DNA from: Lingula anatina
Lineage: Eukaryota > Brachiopoda > Lingulata > Lingulida > Lingulidae
Assembly: GCF_001039355.2 (NCBI RefSeq)
Contig: NW_019776007.1
Span: 53,726-117,725 of the forward strand
Length of the DNA: 64,000 bases
Reading direction: 5' to 3'
Position 1 is the stretch's first letter; every line of letters starts with the position of its first letter. A program made the position numbers and the translations under genes. Below the pieces are notes generated by a model that saw only the letters and a program-made list of their open reading frames with translations, was not told where the DNA came from and did no database searches. Below, piece after piece: positions 1 to 11,390 of this stretch.

Positions 1-8
1 ACCCCCCC

Positions 9-39
<31 letters not shown>

Positions 40-45
40 ACACAC
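1..45. repeat. poly-C tract followed by (AC)n microsatellite
   Basis: A run of 24 C (2-25) passes directly into about ten AC units (26-45). Simple sequence only. Confidence 0.97.
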
Positions 46-360
46 GTGCTTGCTATTATTACAGTAAACACCCGAACGGGAAACCTTGATAAAAATTTAA
101 TATGCACAGCAGTGTGTTCTCCTTATTTTTGCACTATACCTCCTAAATATGAAGCACGGCGGCTCTTATCCGTTTTATCTTTATGTTTCCGTGAAATTGA
201 GTTTCCCTGAAATTGGCAGCGGACCGATAAATGTTGCCCTCATTTATCAAGTTCTTACGTGCATGGCAGGACGTTTTCACAGCAATAATGACTTTTCAAA
301 GTAGTAAGTGGAAGTATGTTTCCAAGAATAATTATTTGAGACTAACGGTACCCTACTTAC

Positions 361-400
361 CGGATAGAAAAGTTACATCGTCTTCGTCTGAGATTTCCAT
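361..400 (-). CDS. Candidate first coding exon of a divergent minus-strand gene
   Basis: On the minus strand an ATG at 400 opens an acidic frame (MEISDEDDVTFLS) that runs straight into a strong donor, G|GTAAGTAGG, at 360/359. A TGA lies in frame upstream, at 457-455, so 400 is the first usable ATG. The rest of the gene would lie to the left of the window. The exon could instead be internal, because a ctgctag acceptor sits near 450 and the frame stays open back to it. It faces away from the zinc-finger gene that starts at 1514, so the interval may be a shared promoter. The call rests on one donor and 13 residues, and the product is unknown. Confidence 0.35.
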
Positions 401-1512
401 GGCTTCTGTATCCTCACTCTCTCTCTCCTGTGTTTTCTCATTCAGCGCTAGCAGTCAAGATAGGATAGTATCAAAGATTATTTGTAAACAAATCGATTTA
501 TTTACTATTCCGCTAAACAAATCGTAAAAAATGCTGACATTAGTTTATGAAATATTTTAATTTTTAAAAACAAGTACTATTTCAGATATGTTTTATATTA
601 ACTAAATCTTAATTTATAGACAAGTATTGGATTGGCTTGATAGTGCTCCCCCTACATTCATATTATAATTATTTTATGTTTGGCAGACGGAAGAGGTGGA
701 AAAATGTTAGACTGAACAAGTTTTAAAGTTATTCTCATCCTCTTCATGCGCTTCACCCAAGATTGCTCACATTTTATAGCTATAGATCTACATATTTTCA
801 AGGTATGCATGTTATGTTTGCAGAAATAGGGTAGAATCTTAATTTTTAATGCTGTACGATGAAGCAATATGTTACAGGCCCAGGCTGCCGGGCCTGGGTC
901 TCATTAGACATAAATACATGTATTCTGCCATTTTTTCTGGCGCATGTTAAAGATGGTTGTTCATTTTTGGGTAGCATTTTTAGGCAATTTGGCCTCTATG
1001 ATATCAAAGGCAATTGCATATTATTTTTTCGTAATTGCTTGGTGTAAAGATAATAGGCAATGCAGGTATTCGCAGTTTTGAATATTGTGAGTTGTGTTGA
1101 GAGTTGTGTGCCATTTGTAGAAAATTTTGCAAATGTTTGCAGCTGTTCACATTAGATTCTAACACAGTGATTTATACTTAGGATAATGAATAGGATAGTC
1201 ACTGATAATAGGATTAGAATTAAATTGAGGAAAAATTATAGAAACTCATAATATCATATGCTAAATTCTTAATTTCCTGCTTCTGTTTGACTGGCAGAAA
1301 GTATAAACATGCTGTTCACAGCACAAGGCCGCTATTTTTGTAAAAGGCTCTTGATACAATTCTTTGTATCGCAGCAATTAAGACTGTTTTTCCTATGACT
1401 TTGGGTATGCTTTGAAGAGAGAGCATATATTTCTCTTTTGTGTACTTTCACAGAGGTGAAAGTCAAAAAAGATTATACCAAAAGGGTAATACTTTCCTTT
1501 CTTTTCTTTTAG
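401..1512. other. Interval between divergent genes; 5' region of the zinc-finger gene
   Basis: No convincing coding exon. AT-rich, with a small GC hairpin (arms CCCAGGC 879-885 and GCCTGGG 892-898). It ends in a pyrimidine tract and acceptor, cttttctttt-ag (1501-1512), one base before the zinc-finger ATG. A 5' non-coding exon for that gene should therefore lie in this interval. Confidence 0.5.
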
Positions 1513-1513
1513 G

Positions 1514-1801
1514 ATGAAGCTAGAAGTCAATAGATGCCAGCGTTGTGGCATTTTGTTTAAACATAGGTCACACCTTCTACAACATGAACGCAAACACACC
1601 TGCCCAAAGAAACTCCTTCCCTATAGAAGGCAGAAACCTAGGTCCTTACATGGCAGACAGAGGAGGCAACAGACTTACTTCTCAAGAAAGAAGAGATTTC
1701 TGACTGCTAGAAAGAGAAGAATGGACAAGGTCAAACTCAGTGCTTTCTTCAGTAATCTTCACAAAGAAATCACTGGGCATTTGACATCTTCTAAGCCCCA
1801 G
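1514..1801 (+). CDS. Zinc-finger gene, coding exon 1
   Basis: Ninety-six codons, from the ATG beside the acceptor at 1511-1512 to CAG|GTAAGT. It holds the C2H2 finger (Cys, Cys, His, His within CQRC...HERKH) and the basic region. Confidence 0.75.
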
Positions 1802-3904
1802 GTAAGTTACTGGAACCAAAAAAACTGCCTTATACATTGCATGGTGAATTACATGCATACTTGACCAGATTTATGGTTTATAATGTATATCAAGCTTTCT
1901 AATCTAGGTATCTAGGTCGAATTTAAGTATTTTTTTCTTTTGACACTTGAATGAATTGATGATTTTATCTTTTATATAATTATCTGCATGCATGATTGAA
2001 GCAATATTATATCATTTTTTTTTTACTGCCAGATTTTATCACCAGAACAAGCTGCCCATAGTTCAAAGTCATATAGCCACGAAGAAGACAAGCAGAAGTT
2101 CAAATTCAAAGATGTCATAATTAGGTTGAACAAAATCGATGCCTATTTAAACATTAAATCTCAACAAAATAAAATACCTGAAATCTTGACAGTGAATGTT
2201 AATCAGGATGGAAAAAAGACATCAATCGGAGGTCAGTCACAGGGTAACAAACCACCACCAGGAAAACCTCCTCTCAATATTCCAGATACTGCAGTTGTTA
2301 GATTACATAGATTAAGCTTTGCCTTGTCTCAGCATGCTGTTAAAATGACAAAAGATTCTCACACAAGTGGTGTAAGAAGTAAAAAAGAAAGCTCTCCAGT
2401 TGAGGAACATGTAAAGGTCAGATTAAGTTCATCATCAAAATTTCAGACAACACCATTGCCGCCTGAAAAGGAAGAGTACCTGTCTCTGTGCAAGAGCATG
2501 TCATTGTGTATACCTAAGTTAAAGCTTCATTTAACCAATGGAGGGGTCCCTTTAGTACAGGATACTTCTACCAAGAAACAGGTATCTCCAGAGGTCAGCA
2601 GGTTAGAGGTAAAAAGGTCAATATTTGATAAAAAACCACCAGAAAGTTGTGGAGCAGAGCATGAGGAGTCAGACAGATGGTCTAATATGGAGATGTCTAC
2701 GAGTGCATCATCATCATCATCAGACCCACTCAACATGTGCAAGTTGGACGAATGGACTCCTATTGGGGTGCCTACAAGTGCAATGTCTTCAAACCCACTC
2801 AACATGTGCAAACCTTTAAGGATCAGCATTCCAAAATTAGACATGAGCCACCCTTCTGTCTTTAGGACCACACCATCTTCTCTTGAATCCATACTTGGTT
2901 CAGGACAACCATGTGTTCAAACATGTATTGATAAATCATATTCTTCTTTCACGGATACTGGACCAACTGATGACCAAAATTCTATCACAGAATTGCCATC
3001 CCAATCAATGGACTTTGAAGCATCACCTGGCCTTGTCGCCCAAGAAAATGAACCATCAGTTTGTACTAGCAACAAGCTGGAAAATATATGTAAAGATGTA
3101 AAAGTATGCCTACCGAGAATTGATTCCAACTTACTCCGACCAAGGGAGCAGCCTTCTTCTGTTCTTCATACCCAATATCTGCATAGAACAACACTGTCTG
3201 CTATGGAACCTGTTGTCAAGCTACACAGAATAAGTCCTTTTAAGTTCCAAGGCAGATTGCCCAGCGACAGAATTTCACATTCTAATCAACAAGTTCACGA
3301 TGTCTCAAGTTGTCTCTCTGAGAGTCTTAATCGGCTGCATATAGGATCCTCTTGCAACACAGCGACATCTTCTTATCAGCATGTTGGGATTACTGGAGAA
3401 AGTATTTTTCAGGAAGTTGCTGAAGCCTCAATCAGTGTTTCCATAGATGATGGACTGGTTGCAGGAACTCAGAGCTATTCTTTATCTGCTGGAACTGGCC
3501 ATTCCAGCAGTAATATTATTTCAGCCAATACTTGTGTCAACCCCAGCAGCACTCAACTTCAGTGTGCAACTCATGACAATGAAACCATAGCAACTTCCTC
3601 CAGTTCTCAGCTTCCTCTTGCAGCCCACCAACATCCTGTTCAGATGAGTTCAAATTCTTCACCAGCCCCCGAGGAACTTCTCCAGCCCACCTCAGTGTCC
3701 CCACAGGCCCCTGTTGCTCCACAGCGCCCTCCTTTGCCTAGATTGGCAATAACTCTAGACCGTGTGAATGTGGAAGAGTTTTATTTAAACAACCCTGGAA
3801 GGAGAGGTCTAGGATTACCTGTGCAATACGTACTAGATCAACAGAGGCCTCTACCGCAGCCTAGAGTGAACAGAAATACTCAGCTTATTACAATTAATGC
3901 GTAG
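1514..3904 (+). CDS. C2H2 zinc-finger protein with long Ser/Pro-rich tail (two coding exons)
   Basis: Coding exons 1514-1801 and 2033-3904 join in phase 0 (CAG|GTAAGT ... ctgccag|ATT) into about 719 residues. Near the N-terminus is one classical C2H2 finger: C-x2-C-x12-H-x3-H at about residues 8-26, then a strongly basic stretch rich in R/K/Q (about 30-70). That suggests a nuclear, nucleic-acid-binding protein. The remainder is low complexity, rich in S, T, P and Q. It contains a recurring short motif, CK-x(3)-[SC]-[IL]-P-[KR]-[LI]-[KD], seen three times (SLCIPKLK, SIPKLD, CLPRID), and a pair VVRLHRLS / VVKLHRIS. The C-terminus ends in a more ordered-looking segment (PPLPRLAITLDRVNVEEFYL). 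The ATG at 1514 follows the exon border by one base, so an upstream exon could extend the protein. I do not recognise the family, and the DNA target cannot be inferred. Confidence 0.75.
2033..3904 (+). CDS. Zinc-finger gene, terminal coding exon
   Basis: Starts after a T-rich acceptor (ttttactgccag) and stays open in phase 0 for 623 codons to TAG at 3902-3904. A frame this long in AT-rich DNA is strong evidence for coding. It contains the repeated CIPKL-type motifs and a short poly-Ser run encoded by TCA repeats near 2706-2721. Confidence 0.85.
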   Translation: MLSPEQAAHSSKSYSHEEDKQKFKFKDVIIRLNKIDAYLNIKSQQNKIPEILTVNVNQDGKKTSIGGQSQGNKPPPGKPPLNIPDTAVVRLHRLSFALSQHAVKMTKDSHTSGVRSKKESSPVEEHVKVRLSSSSKFQTTPLPPEKEEYLSLCKSMSLCIPKLKLHLTNGGVPLVQDTSTKKQVSPEVSRLEVKRSIFDKKPPESCGAEHEESDRWSNMEMSTSASSSSSDPLNMCKLDEWTPIGVPTSAMSSNPLNMCKPLRISIPKLDMSHPSVFRTTPSSLESILGSGQPCVQTCIDKSYSSFTDTGPTDDQNSITELPSQSMDFEASPGLVAQENEPSVCTSNKLENICKDVKVCLPRIDSNLLRPREQPSSVLHTQYLHRTTLSAMEPVVKLHRISPFKFQGRLPSDRISHSNQQVHDVSSCLSESLNRLHIGSSCNTATSSYQHVGITGESIFQEVAEASISVSIDDGLVAGTQSYSLSAGTGHSSSNIISANTCVNPSSTQLQCATHDNETIATSSSSQLPLAAHQHPVQMSSNSSPAPEELLQPTSVSPQAPVAPQRPPLPRLAITLDRVNVEEFYLNNPGRRGLGLPVQYVLDQQRPLPQPRVNRNTQLITINA

Positions 3905-5273
3905 AATCCATGACTGACTGAGTTGGAGTGGATTCTAGATCAACAGACATCTACATTATCAAGAGGCAATATGGTACCTGGTGGAAGATGTGGAAGATGC
4001 TAAATTCAGTGCAATTCAGTATTTTTATTGCCCAAGGCAAACAAAAACCTATTTATCAGGAAGTTTCAGAACTTATATTTGTTGGTCTAAGTGCATACAA
4101 GATCAGTAGGACCACATCCAAGTCAATAAGCACATTAAATTGATCACCCAGTGCAGTGTGTAGAATCAGTATGGGATTGAAGACCTTGATGTCAGTCCAG
4201 TGACAACTTTGAGGTACACCTTATTGCCAGTATTGATATGTAAGACTTTGAGGATAAGACTTCAGTCAACTGTGAAAGATGGCTTCAACCATTGTATAAA
4301 AAGTGTGATGATGGTGATAATAAGCTAGCTTTTGTGTGTGCCAAGAATCTGAACTGAGAAACCACAAATGGTGTGCTGGACTTCAGTTTTCATATGAAAT
4401 ATTTAGATTGGTGTAAAGCATATTGGGGTTGAGTCATTTGTGTTAATGTATCTATAATTAGCTTAGCTATTTGAGCAATGAGCAAATGAACTATTAAGCT
4501 ATTTTTATTCAGGTCTGCATTTCAGTGAAATTACACATAATTACCAACTGTGTTCATTGTATTGCGTCCAGCAACAATATTGTGCCTTATGTGGCTATAG
4601 TGTTCTGATAATGTCCAATTTTTCATTGTATAAGTGTGCTGTTGTGCATGATGGATATATAAGCCTTTTTGGTGTGCTTATAATTAAATAGAATGCTAAC
4701 AGCTTTGTATAGTCAGTATTGTAGTACTGTGTATTGAATACAGCAGTGCAAACCATGAAATGATAGGCATTTAACAGTGGATGTTGTTTATAATTATAGT
4801 TATAACCACACTTGAATCATTGAATGTGATATCAGTTACATATTATTGTGAATGTGATATATACCAGTATATAACTTAAGTAGTCGATAAGGTTTGCCCC
4901 AAGTTAAGATTGAATGGGAGACTAAATTCAATCTTGGTAAGATACTCAACAAATAATGTTTGAATATGGCACATGGTGAAGATAAACAGTTATTTTGAAA
5001 TTTGTTTGACAACATTATTAAGATAATTGATAATTAGGATAATAAAAGTAATGTTTGTTTTAAATCAATTATTACGAAAGAAATATTACCAGTTAAAATG
5101 AAGATTATATTTGTTATTGAGTATGCTTTTATGAAAAGCATTTTCATTTCTTACATTATAATGTACTAGTAAGGGGGCTATGTATCAGCTGAGAATTTTT
5201 TCAGATCTGTTCACTAAATGTAGATGATTAGGTGAGAAATGATTATTGTGCTTTTCAGGGCTAGGAAAATAAA
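3905..5273 (+). terminator. 3'UTR of zinc-finger gene with polyadenylation signals
   Basis: AT-rich sequence without a good frame after the stop at 3904. AATAAA hexamers at 5041-5046 and 5268-5273 are possible cleavage signals. Which one is used cannot be told from sequence. Confidence 0.45.
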
Positions 5274-7290
5274 ATGACAAGACAGCAATTCTCTCTTGAG
5301 TTTTCATTGATGTTTGTGCGTGTGAAAGTGTCATGTATTGTGTGCTGAAGTGTTAGATGTTTTGTCAGTATTTCACTTTTGGAAGTAGTAATCCATGACT
5401 TCCCTCACTTCTTTACTTGTCATATCTACCAAGCATCAAAACTGCTAGTACAAAGGGGTTGAGCTTCCAAGACAGAAGCAAGTTGAGTACGTACATTGGT
5501 AATTCTGGAATTTTGTCTCTTTTATACACACAGTACAGTTATCATGTGCTCTGTGTAACTACATATTATCGTAGCTTACTTCGACTCAAATTTGCCCATA
5601 TAATATAGCACAGCTGCTGAGCTTTCTTCTGTCATGTTTCACCAAAGCGGGGCTTCAGTACATCGTTTTATTCTTCCTACAGTAAGCCGGGCACCTGCGC
5701 TTAATTTTATGGGCACACATTATCACATATTAGCCAAACGTGGAAGTTCTTGTATATAATTTTATTTGATCGCAAGGAAAATAACATTTGGAAGTGAAAA
5801 TAAAAAAGAAACTTAAAATATCCACTTTGTAATAAAAGTAAGCAAGGGGCTCGCTGTTAAATCAAGTTATTATTATTAAAATAATTTATATATTGAAATG
5901 CTGTCAAAAAAGTTGACAAAAATGATTTAATAATTTAGACAGTTGCAGACTAAATGATAGGTTTGCCTTTCTTGAGATAATGATTTGAACAACAACTCGA
6001 CTGCAACTTCTAATATAAAAATACCCGCTGATATCAGGAGCTTCTAAAATAGTATATAAAATAAGTATGAGCCATACAATAATTTTGAAACGGACCACTA
6101 GCGCGCCCTTGTGGTCAGAGATTTAATTACAATGCGCCATAGCTGTTGTGATTTACATAACAATAAGGCGTTTAGCGCAGTGCGAGCTGTCTTCCAGGAT
6201 AGTCATTTGACAGATGGACGCTGTAAGAAGAGGACTCAGAATAGGTGTGGTGAAGGTGCAAAAGTTGCATTCAACGTCGAAGCAAAACATGTCTTGTGAG
6301 TAATATCTCCCATGAAAGCATACAAAAGTGCAAAGGAATTACGCCTGTGCTTAACTCAATAATGTGGTATGTTAGGGTTTTGATTAGATTAATAAATAGT
6401 ATTTAGTGTACATGCTTTTGCAGTGTGCTTTGAATTTGACATAGCTTGTATATGAAAGTTATTAAAAGCCAGAAGCTTATTTTAATTCGAAATATTGTTG
6501 AAGAGGTTGAGCAGTACATGTAGTCATGGAAGTACATGTATATACTTCCCTGATGTAGTAGACTCTGCCGTTTATTATCAAGATGTTCTGTAAATCAGAT
6601 ACTGTTACATGTACACTGATCCACAGTACGTAATGGGGCACCTAAACAAATCTGTAACAAATCAAATTTAATGTCTTTGTTGTAGACTAACATTCATCAA
6701 ACAAAATTTGCTCCTCCCGAGACAAATGAAAATGCTTCAAGGAACTCGAGTAGGATTGTTTATAAAGTATATCAACTATCGCACCATCTGCTGTATTAAT
6801 AAACATTAAGTCAATTTTTGAGCTCTGTGTATTATTATTTGGATACTTTCTTTTGACTTTTGCGACCAACCCTTTGCCTGAATAAATGCGCATTCTTGTT
6901 TAAAGATACAGGAGTAAAAGTTATTTGATATATGCCAAAATTTCAGCATCTATATTCTACTCGACGTGAAATATATTCTTTTGCCTTTTTAAATTAAATA
7001 CAAAATAGCTTATAAATTTAGAAGTTTAAAGTGTGAAATTATCAGAAACCTGTATCCGTATTGAGATCACAGTCAAATACACGAAGGAATCAGATATGTA
7101 CTCTGAATATCATTTGTAACCAGGTTAAATATTCTGCTAGAAATAAGCATTGGAAGACGTGAAATTTATGTTATAGAAAAATCATACATGTTATAGAAAA
7201 ATCCAGTGCTTGGGCAGCTTTCAACTATTGTCATTACCTCCTTATGTTTTTTTTTTTTTTATGTTTTTAGGTTCTGTGCAAAAGAAATAT

Positions 7291-7329
<39 letters not shown>

Positions 7330-7604
7330 TTTCAGGATTTAGGTATTAAAATGTTGATTCAGTAGCAGTAGTAAAGACCGAACCGTCGATTGGACAAAGT
7401 GCTTCGTAAATGATCGATGAATTTCTCAAGAATATTTAAAAAATTTACTGGGAAAACTGTTTTTATGTTGCCTAATTAATTCAAATGCATGTATCAAAAA
7501 TGTAAACCACTTTCCCTTTAAACCACACAATATTTACATCATTATTTCCTTATTTGCTATTTTTTTATTATTTGAATAAAAAATTCAATAATAAAAATGA
7601 AGAG
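5274..7604. other. Intergenic, AT-rich, no gene recognised
   Basis: Convergent interval between the zinc-finger gene (+) and the TSP1 gene (-). It holds a T-run near 7248-7260 and a (TTTA)n microsatellite at about 7288-7333. A 68-codon minus frame at 6687-6893 is open but has no splice or family support, so I do not call it. Confidence 0.6.
7288..7333. repeat. (TTTA)n microsatellite
   Basis: About eleven uninterrupted TTTA units. Confidence 0.95.
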
Positions 7605-7610
7605 TTTATT
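7605..7610 (-). terminator. Polyadenylation signal of the TSP1 gene
   Basis: AATAAA on the minus strand (TTTATT on plus), about 55 bases past the TAA at 7665-7663, a usual distance. Confidence 0.5.
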
Positions 7611-7662
7611 TTTTAAAAAAGTATGATACGTTCAATAGCGTCGCATTCATTGTTCCCGTCTG

Positions 7663-7817
7663 TTATTTACGGTCGCATCTGGCTTGAGCACAGAAAGATA
7701 ACTCGATGTTCCCGTCAGTACAGCGCCCCCTGCTGGGATAACAAGACCTAGACCTCTGCTTCCTGCCCAGACCACATGTCTTGTTACACGGGCCCCACAC
7801 ACTCCAGGGCCCGTAAC
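7663..7817 (-). CDS. TSP1 gene, terminal exon with the TSP1 domain
   Basis: 155 bases from tttcaactgtag|GTTACG to TAA. It encodes YGPWSVWGPCNKTCGLG and a basic R-S-R-S-C strand, then three more cysteines ending in CDRK. The W-x2-W motif and the six cysteines are the TSP1 pattern. The domain fills the exon and closes the protein. Confidence 0.88.
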
Positions 7818-7924
7818 CTACAGTTGAAAGCAAGATGTACAGATAACCGATTCTGATCCTAAACGCGTATAGGCCTAAACGAACATCCCAGTCCAAAACT
7901 TTTAGTTTAATAACTTACTTAAGT

Positions 7925-7980
<56 letters not shown>

Positions 7981-7993
7981 GAGCAGCAACAGC

Positions 7994-8039
<46 letters not shown>

Positions 8040-11000
8040 TGCTTTGAAAGAGAATATCATCACTTCGTTAGTGGAAATTAACCAAAGACTAAATATCAGA
8101 AATTCCTATTTACAATAAAGATGTACCTACCATCATTTCGACCTACTTCTTCATACACCCGCAGTTCATCACTACTGTTATCAGTTGGATTCACAACCAT
8201 CTTGTCCGACGCAATTGGCCCATCAAGGGTTTTCTGAGCGCCAAATGTCTCTCGGTCATCAGCGGCGTTACGTTGTTGACGTTCAGCTGAGGAAGCCAAA
8301 TCATCTGTGAAAATGAGAAAAGTATTTCAGGTATCTAAATTCATACATACACGTGCACGTTGAAGACAAGCAAATTTTTAAATTATATATATTGTAGGCA
8401 TGATACGGAAAAGAGCTACGGCATTGTCATACATGTAGTATATGCCCATGCACCAAGTGTTTGGTTTCATGATTTTACAAAGCAAATAACTTAAGAATTT
8501 TCTTTTAACTTATTCCTTATATAAAAATCAAAAGAATATTTAGTAAAAACGTGTGAAGAATATAATGTCATACCCTGCTTTTGTTTTTGATCTTTTTTGG
8601 AATTGGAAAGAGGTCGAGGCGTAATTGAGGAAGGCACTGTCGTCTGCTCGCGTAGCGTTGTAGGCGCCTGGGACGTTTTGTTTTGGTTTACTTTGCTATG
8701 AGCTTGACTTGTCTTCTTGATGCTTGGTGGAGTTGTATTTTTGTGCAAAGTGACTGGCGTCTTGTGATTTGTATTAAGAACGGGTGTCGACGTTATGAGA
8801 TCCCCAGGCGTTTGCGATGGTGCATAACTGTTTTGAACAGTATTGACGGCAACACCCTGATTTGTGCCAGGAGTTTGGCTTTCCACTTTGTTACTAAAAG
8901 GGGTCGGCTTATTGCGTAACTTGGGAGTCGTCATGGAACTCGTTGAGGTAAAAGGTGTCTCTGTAGACTGTTGTTTAATTGGTGCCGTCGGTTTATCTTT
9001 TGTCTTGGCGGGATTTGTGACGGGAATCTTTTTAGCTTGACCTTGGCCAATGACAGTGGCATTCGGTGAACTTGTACTGTTATCAAAAGGTCTGGAAGTC
9101 GTACGTTGGGGAAGCGATTTCGACGCAGATGTATGTTGTGCAGGAAGCGTTTTCACGGTGGTGATAGGCACTGGTAGAGCACTTACACTTTGTCTCACTG
9201 GCTTGGTCCTACCTTGTGGAACCATGCTCGCGGTGCCGGTAGGCACTGGTAGAGCACTTACTCTTTGTCCCACTGTCTTGGTCCTACCTTGTGGAACCAT
9301 GCTCGCGGTGCCGGTAGGCACTGGTAGAGCACTTACTCTTTGTCCCACTGTCTTGGCCCTACCTTGTGCAACCATGCTCGCGGTGCCGGTAGGTGCCACA
9401 TTTCTGACGGAAGGGAGATGTGTGGCCTTGCTTATGACAGTTGCATTACTTTTTTCTCCAGTTGTGACAGACCCATCTTTTTGCGGAGCAGCATGCTTTA
9501 TAGAAGTTTCTGTACTGGAGGTTGCCCTTATATTTGTGGTGGGATAGGGGGTCGGAAGACCCGTTTTTCTGAAAACTACATCGTTTTTGAGGTGAGATGC
9601 TGCTGCATTTATTTGTGGACTTGTTTCGATGATAAGCGTAGGTGTTACGGTTTGAAACTGACTAAGAGATCCTAAATCCAAAGGCTGTTTAGTGACCATA
9701 TTTAAGAAACTGGGTACTGTCTTCCGTGAAAGCACCGTCATACGTGGTGTAGGATTGACATACTGTCCCAAAGCCCCATCATTTGTGGCAGTTGCAGAAA
9801 CCACTGTTTGCTGCATTGCAGGCATTTCATTACTCGCTGTAACTTGTAGGCCGTTCACATTTGACGGTGTGGTCTCAGCAGGTTTCTGTGTCACTAATTT
9901 TACCTCACCACTCGGAGTTGGATATGTTCTAAAAGTTGTACCTTTTTTTACAATTTTACCATTTTTTACAATTTTACCAATTTTACCATATCTTAGTTCC
10001 CAGATTTTCAGCATCCAATCGAAAAAATCGTCGTCTACTAGTATGTCCTGGGGCTTCCTTTTCCTATGATGGGGGCCATGGTGTTTAATCGGCGGCTTTA
10101 CTTTAAATCTGTTGAAACTATCTCTATAAAAGACATGGTCATGCCGTGACCTATGTTTAGAATGAACGGGCACCACTTGGGGCTTCCTTTTCCTATGGTT
10201 GGGGCCATGGTGTTTAATCGTCGGCTTTACTTTAAATCTGTTGAAACTATCTCTATAAAAGACATGGTCATGCCGTGACCTATGTTTAGAATGTACGGGC
10301 ACCCCTTGGGGCTTCCTTTTCCTATGGTTGGGGCCATGGTGTTTAATCGGCGGCTTTACTTTAAATCTGTTGAAACTATCTCTATAAAAGACATGGTTAT
10401 GCCGTAACCTGTGTTTAGAATGTACGGGTACCCCTTTGAGCATGTGGCGGGATTTTATGCCATGTAAATTGTCTGCAAATCGAGCAGCATGAGGTAAATT
10501 AAATTTCTGCCCCGGGTAAAGGAATGTTTGAATTTGTATCTCTCTTAACAGGGTCTTTTCAGAAGAACCCCGTGACTTGTGGCCACGTATTGACTCGTGT
10601 CTCCTTCTTTGGGGCCGAGGATCAATAATGGGATTCAGTTTCCAGCTTTGGTATGAGGGTACGTCGTAATAATTGTTTAGCTGCTTTATCGAATTGATTT
10701 GATCTGGATCCTCATAGATAGTTTTCACTGGGTATCTCTTGAAATTCTTTGATCGCCGCCACTGAAATAATTTATCATATGTTTTATTATACAAAACTGT
10801 CACTAATTCAGCATGTGTTGTTTATCTACCGGTAACTACTGTCTATCCACTGATACCTGGAATTGATATTGTAAAATGGGCCTGCACTCTTACAAAGATA
10901 TGTGTTTTCCGGTAATTAGAGTTTAAGAAGATTCTATCATAATTAATATACATTCAAGCAAATTCCAAACATCCAAATATCTATTTAGGAGCTTTTATTC

Positions 11001-11390
11001 CGAGAATAAAAATTTTAGAAGAACGTAGAAATTTTAGAAACTTTTATTTCTTTTACTTTTATTGGTCCACCGAAGCGAAAATTTTATCTTAATCGTAACT
11101 TCTCACAAAGCACTGTACATACAATTTACGCCAGGAATTGCAGAATGAATACAGTAAGGACATTTGTTACTTTTTTAAATTCTGTTTCGTGTCGAACACA
11201 TAGACTGTCTATAGATTCTTAATTATACCTTTTACGCTCAATACTTAGGGAAGAATTACACTGTATAAAGATAAATATCTTGTTAGAAATTCCTTAAATC
11301 TTGGCGAATATGACGTTCTTCTTAAGCTACTTTAGGTACTTACTGGAACACTTTTTGCTTGTAACTCGGCCCATGGAACGACATAAATTG
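7663..11390 (-). CDS. Repeat-rich, mucin-like protein with C-terminal thrombospondin type-1 domain (5' end not found)
   Basis: Four exons are supported, in transcript order: 11390-11344 (tentative), 10761-8574, 8304-8131, 7817-7663. All splice phases agree. They encode about 850 residues. First comes a basic region with three 43-residue His/Lys/Arg-rich repeats, then a long Thr/Ser/Pro-rich stretch with three 25-residue repeats. A polar linker follows, and last a single TSP1 module (WSVWGPC, then TCGLGRKQRSRSC, with a terminal Cys pair). TSP1 modules are extracellular, so a secreted or matrix protein is expected, and the Thr/Pro stretch would suit O-glycosylation. The exon with the signal peptide was not found and should lie further upstream, possibly between 11.4 and 12.4 kb. 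The substrate or partner is unknown. Confidence 0.7.
7927..8038. repeat. (AAT)n microsatellites in a TSP1-gene intron
   Basis: Two long (AAT)n runs (about 7927-7977 and 7994-8038), split by a short CAG/CAA-rich piece, inside the 313-base intron between the last two exons. Confidence 0.97.
8131..8304 (-). CDS. TSP1 gene, polar linker exon
   Basis: 174 bases from ttttcacag|ATGATT to GATG|GTAGGT, phase 1 in and 1 out. It encodes an acidic, polar linker (LASSAERQQ...ELRVYEEVGRNDG) with no recognised domain. Confidence 0.75.
8574..10761 (-). CDS. TSP1 gene, large repeat-bearing exon
   Basis: Open for 729 codons from acceptor aattatttcag|TGG to donor CAGG|GTATGA. It begins with WRRSKNFKRYPVK. Three 43-residue repeats lie at 10434-10048, then a lysine-rich KIGKIVKNGKIVKKG patch, and three 25-residue repeats at 9396-9172. 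The end is a T/S/P/Q/K-rich tail. The frame stays open upstream to 10803, but a TAG stop precedes it with no ATG, so the acceptor at 10763/10762 is preferred to a start there. Confidence 0.85.
9172..9396 (-). repeat. Coding tandem repeat, three 75-base units
   Basis: Three adjacent 25-residue units, each beginning [AV]PTGTASMV and ending VSALP. They lie at 9396-9322, 9321-9247 and 9246-9172 on the minus strand and keep the frame. Confidence 0.95.
10048..10434 (-). repeat. Coding tandem repeat, three 129-base units
   Basis: Three 43-residue units (10434-10306, 10305-10177, 10176-10048), each starting VPVHSKHR and ending HRKRKPQ, rich in His, Arg and Lys. The units differ by only a few residues, so the expansion is recent or homogenised. 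Confidence 0.96.
11344..11390 (-). CDS. TSP1 gene, candidate 47-base internal exon
   Basis: Bounded by a T-rich acceptor (aataattttag|CAATTT) and a near-perfect donor (CCA|GTAAGTACC). Read with one carried base it gives IYVVPWAELQAKSVP and ends in phase 0, which is what the next exon at 10761 needs. It is short, so the support is splice signals and phase only. Confidence 0.45.

Noticed and set aside
6687-6893. 68-codon minus-strand frame
   Set aside because: Isolated, AT-rich, no splice borders and no recognised motif.
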